DNA of 64,000 nt, from contig NZ_JACVVE010000004.1 of the NCBI RefSeq assembly GCF_016648105.1, positions 1-64,000 on the forward strand, read 5' to 3'. The DNA comes from Pseudomonas sp. S31 (GTDB lineage Bacteria; Pseudomonadota; Gammaproteobacteria; Pseudomonadales; Pseudomonadaceae). Position numbers and translations under genes: made by a program. A model generated the notes under the pieces. It was not told the DNA's origin. It worked only from the letters and a program-made list of their open reading frames with translations, and made no database searches. Below, one piece after another: positions 42,232-50,900 of the stretch (positions are counted from its first letter, which is position 1; each line of letters opens with the position of its first letter).

Positions 42232-43893
42232 ATGACCCCCGCATCGAACAGCCTGGCCGGCGAAACCTGGCGCATCCTCAAGCCCTACTGGCTGGCCGTT
42301 CTGGCCTCCATCCTGATGGGAGTGGTCAGCGGCTTGAGCGTGACGTCGCTGCTGGCGACCATCAACCACGCCATGAACCAAGGTGCCGGCCCCACAGGCC
42401 GGCTGGCGTTGCAGTTCGCCGGGCTGTGCGTGCTGACCCTGGCCTGCTCGACCGGCTCGCGCCTGTTGACCAACTACATCGGCCAGCGGGTGGTGCGCAA
42501 CCTCAGGCGCGAGCTGGCCGGCAAAGTGCTGGCGGCGCCCATCGAACAGCTGGAGCGCTTTCGCGGCCACCGGCTGATCCCCATCCTGCTCAACGACGTG
42601 ACCACCATCAGCACCTTCGCGCTGTCGGTCGCGCCGATGGTCATCGCCTTCACCGTGACCCTGGCCTGCCTGTGCTACCTGGCGGTGCTGTCGTGGCAGA
42701 TCCTGCTGCTGACGGTGCTGACGGTGATGGTCGGGGTGGGTGCCCAGTACATCGCGCAACGCTTTGGCAACGTGCGCCTGGCCCAGGCCCGCGATGGCGA
42801 GGACGAGCTGCAAGGCTACTACCAGGCGATGACCGATGGCGCCAAGGAACTGCGCATCCAGCGCCCCCGTCGCTGGCACCTGCGCGACCAGCTCATCGAT
42901 GGCGTCACCGAACGCATCGCCCAGGCCAACATCCGCGCGGCGAACATCTTCATCAGCGCAGAAACCTTCGGCTCGATGCTGTTCTTCGCCGTGATCGGCG
43001 TGGCAATCGCCTTCCAGGTGCTCTGGCCTGCAGCCGAACGCACCGTGCTCGGCGGCTTCGTGCTGGTGATGCTGTACATGAAGGGCCCGTTGGAGCAACT
43101 GGTGCTCAACCTGCCGATGGTCAGCCGCGCGCGCATCGCCCTGGCCCGCGTCGCCGACGTCTCCTGGCGCTTCTCGTCCCCGGAAATCCAGGGGCAACCT
43201 GAGCGCCCGTCGGCGCCCTTGCCCTTCCAGCAGATCGAATTGGCTGCGGTGCGCTACGACTACCCGGTGATCGAAGGCAGCGAGCCCTTCACCCTCGGCC
43301 CTGTGGACCTGCGCATCGAGCGTGGCGAGATCCTGTTCATCGTCGGTGAAAACGGCTGCGGCAAGACCTCGCTGATCAAGGTGCTGCTGGGCCTCTACCC
43401 GCCACAGTCCGGCGAGGTACGCCTGGACGGGCGCTGCGTCAGCGATGCCCAGCGCGACGACTACCGGCAGTTGTTCACCACCATCTTCGCCGACCACCAC
43501 CTGTTCGACGACCTCAGCCCCGAGGCCGTGGACAAGCCCGAGCTGGTCAGCCGCTACCTCGAACGCCTGGACATCGCCCACAAGGTGAGCCTGGTCCGCG
43601 GCAGCTACAGCACCACGGCGCTGTCCACCGGGCAACGCAAGCGGCTGGCCCTGGTCAATGCCTGGCTCGACGAACGCCCGGTGCTGGTCTTCGACGAATG
43701 GGCCGCCGACCAGGACCCGTCCTTCCGCCGGGTGTTCTATACCGAGCTGTTACCGGAGTTCAAGCGCCAGGGCCGAACCGTCATCGTGATCTCCCACGAT
43801 GATCGCTATTTCCATGTCGCCGACCAGTTGATCCGCATGGACAAGGGTCGCGTCACCACCGAACGCGTCGCCGCCCCCCTGCAGCCGGCATGA
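42232..43893 (+). CDS. pvdE: PvdE, ABC exporter of the acylated ferribactin precursor
   Basis: 553 aa SyrD/PvdE-type half transporter: six transmembrane helices in residues ~15-300, then a nucleotide-binding domain with Walker A GENGCGKTS (about residue 372), signature LSTGQRKRLALVNAWLDE (about 463) and Walker B VLVFDEWAAD (about 484). PvdE moves the cytosolic precursor across the inner membrane for PvdP, PvdO and PtaA to act on. It lies in the middle of the operon, 53 nt after ptaA. Confidence 0.92.
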   Translation: MTPASNSLAGETWRILKPYWLAVLASILMGVVSGLSVTSLLATINHAMNQGAGPTGRLALQFAGLCVLTLACSTGSRLLTNYIGQRVVRNLRRELAGKVLAAPIEQLERFRGHRLIPILLNDVTTISTFALSVAPMVIAFTVTLACLCYLAVLSWQILLLTVLTVMVGVGAQYIAQRFGNVRLAQARDGEDELQGYYQAMTDGAKELRIQRPRRWHLRDQLIDGVTERIAQANIRAANIFISAETFGSMLFFAVIGVAIAFQVLWPAAERTVLGGFVLVMLYMKGPLEQLVLNLPMVSRARIALARVADVSWRFSSPEIQGQPERPSAPLPFQQIELAAVRYDYPVIEGSEPFTLGPVDLRIERGEILFIVGENGCGKTSLIKVLLGLYPPQSGEVRLDGRCVSDAQRDDYRQLFTTIFADHHLFDDLSPEAVDKPELVSRYLERLDIAHKVSLVRGSYSTTALSTGQRKRLALVNAWLDERPVLVFDEWAADQDPSFRRVFYTELLPEFKRQGRTVIVISHDDRYFHVADQLIRMDKGRVTTERVAAPLQPA

Positions 43894-43918
43894 CGCCCCT
43901 TTTTCAAGGATGCTTCCC

Positions 43919-44767
43919 ATGAGCAAGAAGAAAATCGCCTACCTGTGGTCGCTGCGCAATGCCGCCGCCGACAAAGCCGGCCAGCAGGTGCCGTACAAGG
44001 GCGAACAGCGTTACATGAAGTCGGTGCTGGAGTACCTCGTCGAACAGCTTGAACACACCGAGCTGGGCGAGCATTACCAGTTGCAAACGGTCATCTACGA
44101 TGACGACGCGCAATCCCCACGCGACCGCGAGCAGCTCGCCGAATACGGGTTCAGCTACGATCCCCGGCAGCGCTGGTTCTACCCTGCGCAACTGCAGGTC
44201 CAGGGCCGCCTGGTCAATGACCTGCTGACCCCGATTCCCTCGTCGTATCGCCGCCTGCCCCTGGGCTCCAGCGAGCGCCCGGCGGGCAAGCACGACTTCG
44301 AGCAACGGCTGCTCGAACATCTTCAGGCGTTGGATATCGACCTGGTGGTGGTCGACGGGTTGTTGGTCATTCTCGACGAACTGGTGCGGCCGACCAGCCC
44401 CTACTACCGGCGCATGGTCAACATCCATCCGGGCATCACCCGCCTGGAGTCGCCCTACGAGCGCCGTGGCGCCTACGCGACCCTGGACGCCCTCAGCGGG
44501 GCGCGCGGGCGCAAGGTCGTGGACTGGACGACCAAGGCCGAGATCGACGTCCCCGTGGTCGACAAGACCGGCGCTTCGCTGCATTACATGGATACCGGGA
44601 TCGACTCGGGGGAAGTGATCCATGATGTGCTGGGTACACAGATCGCCCCGGAAGACACCATTCTCGAGTTGCGTTGGAACAACTTCAATCGAAGCCTGTT
44701 TCCAGCGTTGAGCGAAGGGTTGTTGATGTTGGCCAGGGAACGGCAGGATGTGGCGCAGCCGGCCTGA
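43919..44767 (+). CDS. pvdF: PvdF, N5-hydroxyornithine transformylase
   Basis: 282 aa from the ATG at 43919, supported by AAGGA at 43906-43910. The formyltransferase core VNIHPGITRLESPYERR (about residues 167-183) supplies the catalytic Asn-His, and DTGIDSGEVI (about 223) the following Asp, as in PurN-like folds. PvdF formylates N5-hydroxyornithine with 10-formyl-THF to give fhOrn, the hydroxamate iron ligand. Its presence predicts formyl-hydroxyornithine in the peptide, which is why the A-domain code shared by two modules below is read as fhOrn. The hydroxylase PvdA is not in the window. Last gene of the rightward operon. Confidence 0.9.
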   Translation: MSKKKIAYLWSLRNAAADKAGQQVPYKGEQRYMKSVLEYLVEQLEHTELGEHYQLQTVIYDDDAQSPRDREQLAEYGFSYDPRQRWFYPAQLQVQGRLVNDLLTPIPSSYRRLPLGSSERPAGKHDFEQRLLEHLQALDIDLVVVDGLLVILDELVRPTSPYYRRMVNIHPGITRLESPYERRGAYATLDALSGARGRKVVDWTTKAEIDVPVVDKTGASLHYMDTGIDSGEVIHDVLGTQIAPEDTILELRWNNFNRSLFPALSEGLLMLARERQDVAQPA

Positions 44768-44855
44768 CGGGGTGGTTCGACTTGGAATGTAGGGTGTCGC
44801 ATAAATCGAGCGCCGCCACAACTCTAAAGCCAGGCACAGCGCCCCACCCATAAAA

Positions 44856-44885
44856 AAGCCCCGGCTCTCACAAGCCGGGGCTTTT
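44856..44885. terminator. bidirectional terminator between pvdF and the NRPS gene
   Basis: Strong stem AAGCCCCGGCT / AGCCGGGGCTT with a 6-nt loop, A-rich on the left and TTTT on the right. It serves the rightward pvd operon and, read from the other side, the leftward NRPS genes, both converging here. Confidence 0.9.
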
Positions 44886-44901
44886 CCGTCACACCCGCAC
44901 C

Positions 44902-47900
44902 TTACCCAAGCCGCTCCACCAACGCCCGCAACACCCCCTCATCCCGGGTAATTTCCACATGCGTACAGCCCAGCGCAGCAACCCCGGACAAGCCCTGCCC
45001 CAACTGCTCCTCCAACTGCCGAACCTGGCGCTCGCGCCCTGCTGTCCACCAGGCCAACGGCTCGGCAACCACAGGCCCGCAGCCACGGAACTGCTCCGCC
45101 AGGCGCCGCAACTTGCGCGCCGCATGGAAGATCCCGGCCAGCTCATCGGCACTCAATGCCAGGAACCCATTGGCTCGCCGCGCCTCTCCCTGGCCAAGCT
45201 TCGCCAGGAGGGCTGCGAACAGCTCAGCCACCTGCGCCTGGCTCATCTCGTCACCCGCCGCTGCGGGCAACGGGCCCAGTTCGAGTGCCGGGGCAATCAG
45301 TGCCCAGAACCCCTGCAGGTCGCTCAGCCAGGTGTCCTCGGCCGGCGCCAACGCCAGGGTTTCGACGAAACTGTCCACCAGCCCGAGAAACGCCACCGCC
45401 TCGCCCTGGCGCTCCAGCTCTGCCGTCATCAGCGACACCAGGGTCCCGCCCAACGACCAGCCCAGCAGATGATAGGGCCCGTGGGGCTGCTGCTCGCGCA
45501 CAAGGCGCACATAGTCCTGGGCGATCGCCTCCAGCGAGTGATCGGCCCAACGCTCATCGACCAGCATCCGCGACTGAATCCCCACCACACTGCGGCGCCC
45601 TTCCAGGGCACGGGCGATGGGCTGGTAGTCGAACACCGTGCCAAAACCTCCGTGCACGCAGAACAGCGGCGCGCTACCTGCCACCGCTCGGTTGAGCGGC
45701 AGCAGCGCGCCCTGGCTGACACCTGGCGCCAGCAACTGGCGAATGGTCGGTTTGCCGAGCAGGTCACGCACCTTGATCTGCAGGCCCGGCTCATTCAGGT
45801 CCCGAACCCGGGCGACCACTTGCATGCAAGTAATGGAGTCGCCGCCCAGTTCGAAGAAGTTGTCCTCCACGCCGACCCGGTCGACCTTCAATACCTGCTT
45901 CCAGATGGCGGCCAACTGGCGCTCCAGCGGCGTGCTCGGCTCGACATGACGGTCGGCCTGCCCTTCGGCACTCGGCGCAGGAAGCTTGCTGCGGTCCAGC
46001 TTGCCATTGGGGCTCAACGGCATGCTCGGCAACACCATCAACACGCTGGGCACCATGTAGTCCGGCAGGCGCTGGCGCAGATGCGCCTTGAGAACATCGC
46101 CCACCTGCTGCGCCGAATGATCGGGCAATGCAGCCACCACATACCCCACCAACTGCCGCCCGGCGGCGCCCGGCAGGTCGATCACCAGGGCCTCGCGCAC
46201 GCTGGGGTGCGATTGCAGGCACGCCTCGATTTCGCCTGGCTCGATGCGGAAACCGCGAATCTTCACCTGGTGGTCGATCCGCCCGGCGTAGTCGATGACG
46301 CCGTCTTCGCCATGCCGGGCGAGGTCGCCCGAACGGTACAGCCGCGCGCCCGGCGCGCCGAACGGGTCGGGAATGAAACGCTCGGCGGTCAGGCCAGGCC
46401 GGCCATGGTAACCGCGGGCCAGCAAGGCGCCACCGATCGCCAGTTCGCCCGCTACGCCGGCAGCCGCCAGTTGCCCGTCCACATCCAGCAGGTACAACTC
46501 TCGACCCGGCAATGGCCGGCCGATCGGCATGATGGCGGGCAACGCCAGGGCCTGCTCGACATAAGGCTGGCAATCCTGCGCCGAAACCGTGACGGTGGCT
46601 TCGGTAGGCCCATAGGTATTGAGCAGTTTCACGTGCTGCAGCCCGGCGGCACGCCATGCAGCCAATCCTTCCGGTGGCATCGCCTCGCCACCGGCGTGCA
46701 CCTGGTGCAAGCGCCCGTAGTCACGGGGGCCGCGCTCGGCGAAGTCCTTCGCCAGCATGAACCAGTAGGCGGTGGTCAGGTCGACCACACTGATGTCGTT
46801 GGCCAGCAGCTCGCGGTAGAACGTCTCGCTGTCCCACAGCTCGTTGCCCCGAATGACCACCGAGGCACCGCACATCAACGCCGGGTACAACTGCTCGACG
46901 AAACCGTCGAAGTTGAACGTGGCGAACTGCAGCACGCGGTCATCGCGCCCAAGGTTGAAGAAGCCTTGCGACATGCGCGCATGGGCGGCCAGCGCGCCAT
47001 GGCTGATGCCCACGCCCTTGGGCCGCCCGGTGGAACCGGAGGTGTACATGATGTACGCCAGGTGGTCCGGGCTCACCGCGCGGCGCTGGCGGGCCTGGCC
47101 GTCGCCCAGCCACTGCTGCGCGCGGTCCAGGCACAGCGCGTCCACGCCCTGGGGCAGGGACAGCTGCTGCGCCCAATGGCTCTGGGTGAGCAACAGGCGC
47201 ATGCCGCTGTCTTCCATCATGTAGTGGAGGCGCTCGGGCGGGTAGGCCGGATCGAGCGGCACGTAGGCGCTGCCGGCCTTGAGGATGGCCAGCAGCCCGA
47301 CCACCATGTCCAGGCCACGGTCCACTGCCAGACCAATCGGTACGTCAGGGCCCGCCCCGTGTTGCAACAGCGTGGGCAGCAACGCCTCGGCGCGCTCATC
47401 GAGCGCCTGGTAGCTTAGGTGCTGGCCAGCACAGATCAATGCCACCGCGTGCGGCTGCGCCGCGACTTGCGCTTCGATGGCCTGCAACACCGTGGCCGGC
47501 ACCTGGTCGATCGGGCCGCCGCGGCTCCATTGCTGGAGGACCCTGTCGCGTTGGCGGCCAGGCAGCATCGACAGCTCGCCGACCGGCGCCTGGGCGTTCG
47601 CGCACATCGCCAGCAGCAGTTCGAGGAAATGCTCGCCCAGTTGCTGGACGGCTGCGTCAGCAAAGCGTGCGCGGTCGAAGCTGTAGTGCACCTTCAACTG
47701 CTGACCCAGGGTCACGCCCAGGGTCATCGGGTAGTTGGTCTGTTCGCGGCTATGGACCTGGCCGAATACCAGCCCGCCCGGCGCACCTTGCTGCAACGCC
47801 TCGGCCACCGGGTAGTTCTCGAACACCAGCAGCGTGTCGAACAGGCTTTCGCCAGGGCGGCCAGCCCAGCGCTGCACCTCATACAGCGGCGTGTGCTCGT

Positions 47901-50900
47901 GCTCGCGCAGGCTCAGGTTCTGCGCCTGCAACTGGGCGAGCCATTGCGCCACCGGTTGCTCGGCGCGCACCTGGGCGAACACTGGCAAGGTGTTGATGAA
48001 CAGGCCCAGTTGCTCCTCGATGCCCACCAGTGCCGCTGGCCGGCCGGCCACGGTCGCGCCGAAGCTGACCCCGGCCTGCCCCGTGTAGCGGTGCAGCAAC
48101 AGTAGCCAAGCGGCCTGCACCAAGGTGTTGACCGTCAGGTGCTGCTGGCGGCTGAACGCGACCAGGCGCTGGGTGGTGGCTTCGTCGAGCGCCTGGTGCC
48201 ATTCGCCCTGGCCGTGCGCCAAGGCGCCGTCCGGTTGGCGGATAGCCTGGGCCAGGCGGGTCGGCTCGTCGAATACCTGCAGTTGCTCGGCCCAGAAGGC
48301 CTGGTTGGCAGCTGCATCCTGAGCGCCCAGCCATTGGATGTAGTCGCGGAAACGGCCTTTCGGCGCAGGGACCTGGACGCCGGCGTAGCGTTGCAACACC
48401 TCGCCGAGCAGGCGCGAATTGCTCCAGCCGTCCATCAGGATGTGGTGGTTGGTATAGATCAGGTGGTGCTGGCCTGGCCCGGTCTGGATGGCCGTCAGGC
48501 GCAGCAGCGCGTCTCGCTCCAGGTCGAAGCCGCGTTGCAGGTCGCGCAGGGCAAAGGCTTCCAGGCTCGCCGACAGGTCGTCGCGGCCTTGCCAGTCCAA
48601 CGCTTGCAGAGGCAGCGTGACCTGCTTGCGGATCAGCTGCAAGGCCTGGGCATGGCCGCTGAGGAAGCTGGCGCGCAGCACCTCGTGGCTGTCCACGGTA
48701 GCTTGCCAGGCGGCGCGGAAGCGCTCGATGTCCAGGCCCTGGACATCCAGCCGCAGTTGGTTGACGTAGGCGCCGCCCTCCTCCTGCCCCAGGCTGTGGA
48801 ACAGCATGCCCTGCTGCATCGGCGACAACGGGTAAAGGTCGGCGATGTCGCGTGCAGGCACCGGCAACTGATCAAGCTGTGCCTGGTCGAGACCGGCCAG
48901 CGGCACGTCCGATGGGGTCAGCCCGCCCGCCTGCGCAGCCTCGCAGTGGCTCACCAGGGCCTTGAGCTCTGCAGTGAACGCATCGGCCAGCGCCTGCACC
49001 GTCGCCTCATCGTAGACCTGTTGGCTGAAGGTCCAGTTGAGCTCCAGCTCCCCAGCGAACACCTGGCCATTGATCGAAAGCCTGGCCGGCAGCGGGGTGT
49101 CGCTGCTCTGGCCGGCGCCGCAGCTTTCCTGCGCCGGAGTGAACAGGCCTTGCTGCGCGTCGAAGCTCTGGTCGAACTGCCCCAGGTAGTTGAACACGAT
49201 CTGCCCTTGCGGCAAGGCCGCCAGGGCCTGGCGGGCCGATTCATCGCCCAGGTAGCGCAGCATGCCGTAGCCGATGCCCTTGTCCGGCACCGCGCGCAAC
49301 TGCTCCTTGATCGCCTTGATCGATTCGCCAAGCTCCGCCTGCGGGCTCAGGCACACCGGGTAGACCGTGGTGAACCAGCCCACGGTACGGGTGATATCCA
49401 GGTCGTCGAAGAGGTCTTCGCGCCCATGCCCTTCCAGACGGATCAGCGCGGACGGCTGGCCGGTCCAGCGGCAGACCACCCGACTCAGGGCTGTTAGCAG
49501 CAGGTCGTTGATCTGCGTGCGGTAGACGTGGGGGATTTCCTGCAGCAAGCGCCGCGTCCACTCACGATCCAGGCGGGTGCGCGCGCTGCGGGTATCGCCC
49601 TGGGTCTGCCGCCCCTGAGGCCGGTCACAGGGCAAGGCGTCGGATGCGTCCAGCAGCTGCCCCTGCCAGTACGCCAGGGTGCTGGCGAAGTCTGCTTCGG
49701 TGGCGCGTGCGCTCAAGCGTTGTGCCCAGGTCTTGAAGGCATCGCTCTTGGCCGGCAGGCCCGGCGCGCGTCCTGCCGCCAGCGCGGTGTAGGCCTGTTG
49801 CAGGTCTTCCAGCACGATACGCCACGACACCCCGTCGATCACCAGGTGGTGCACCACCAGCAGCAGGCGCTGGCCCTGTGCGCCGCGCTCGATCAGCACT
49901 GCGCGCAGCAGCTGGCCGTCGGCCAGGCTCAGGCTGCGCTGCGCCTGCTCGGCCACTTCGGCCAGCGCTGCATCGTCGAGGGCTTCGCGTTGCCATAGCA
50001 CCGAAGGCACCGGGCCGTCGTAGTTCAGGCCATTGTCGACCAGCCGCGCGCGCAGCGCGTCATGGTGACTGAGCAGCGCCTGCAGCGCCGCTTCCAGGAC
50101 CGACGCTTGCAGCGGCTCGCGCGGGGCCAGCATCACCGCCTGGTTCCAATGGTCGCGGCTGGGAATCTCCGCCTGCACGAAGCTGCTCTGGATCGGTGTC
50201 AGCGGCGCCTCACCACTGACCAGTCCTTGGTCGATGGCTACCGTGGCGCCGCGCCGCACCACTTGCGCCAGTTCGCCCACCGTCTGGTGCTCGAACAGCT
50301 CCTTGGGCGTGAACTGCAGCCCTTGCTGACGGGCGCGGCTGACCACCTGGATCGACATGATCGAGTCGCCGCCCAGTTCGAAGAAGTTGTCTTCCAGGCC
50401 CACTCGTTCAAGCTTCAACACGTCGGCCCAGACCGCCGCCAACTGCGCCTCGGTTTCGTTGCGCGGAGCCACGTAGCCCTGCTGCAGCGCGCTCACGTCC
50501 GGCAGCGGCAGGGCCTTGCGGTCCAGCTTGCCGTTGGGCGTCAACGGCAGTGCCGGGATCACCAGCACATGGCTCGGCACCATGTAGTCGGGCAGCAAGG
50601 TCTTCAGATGCTGGCGTATCTCGTTGCCTTGCACGGTGCCGCCCTGCTCGGTTTCCAACAAGACCACGTAGGCCACCAGCTGCTTGCCGGCCGGCCCGTC
50701 CTGGGCCAGCACCACCGCTTCGCGCACCTGCGGATGGGCCAGCAGACGCGCTTCAACCTCGCCCAGCTCGATACGGAAACCGCGCACCTTGACCTGGTGG
50801 TCGACGCGGCTCAGGTACTCCATCAGCCCATCGCCACGGCAACGGGTCTGGTCGCCACTGCGGTACAGCCGCGCACCCGGCGCGCCATACGGGTCGGGCA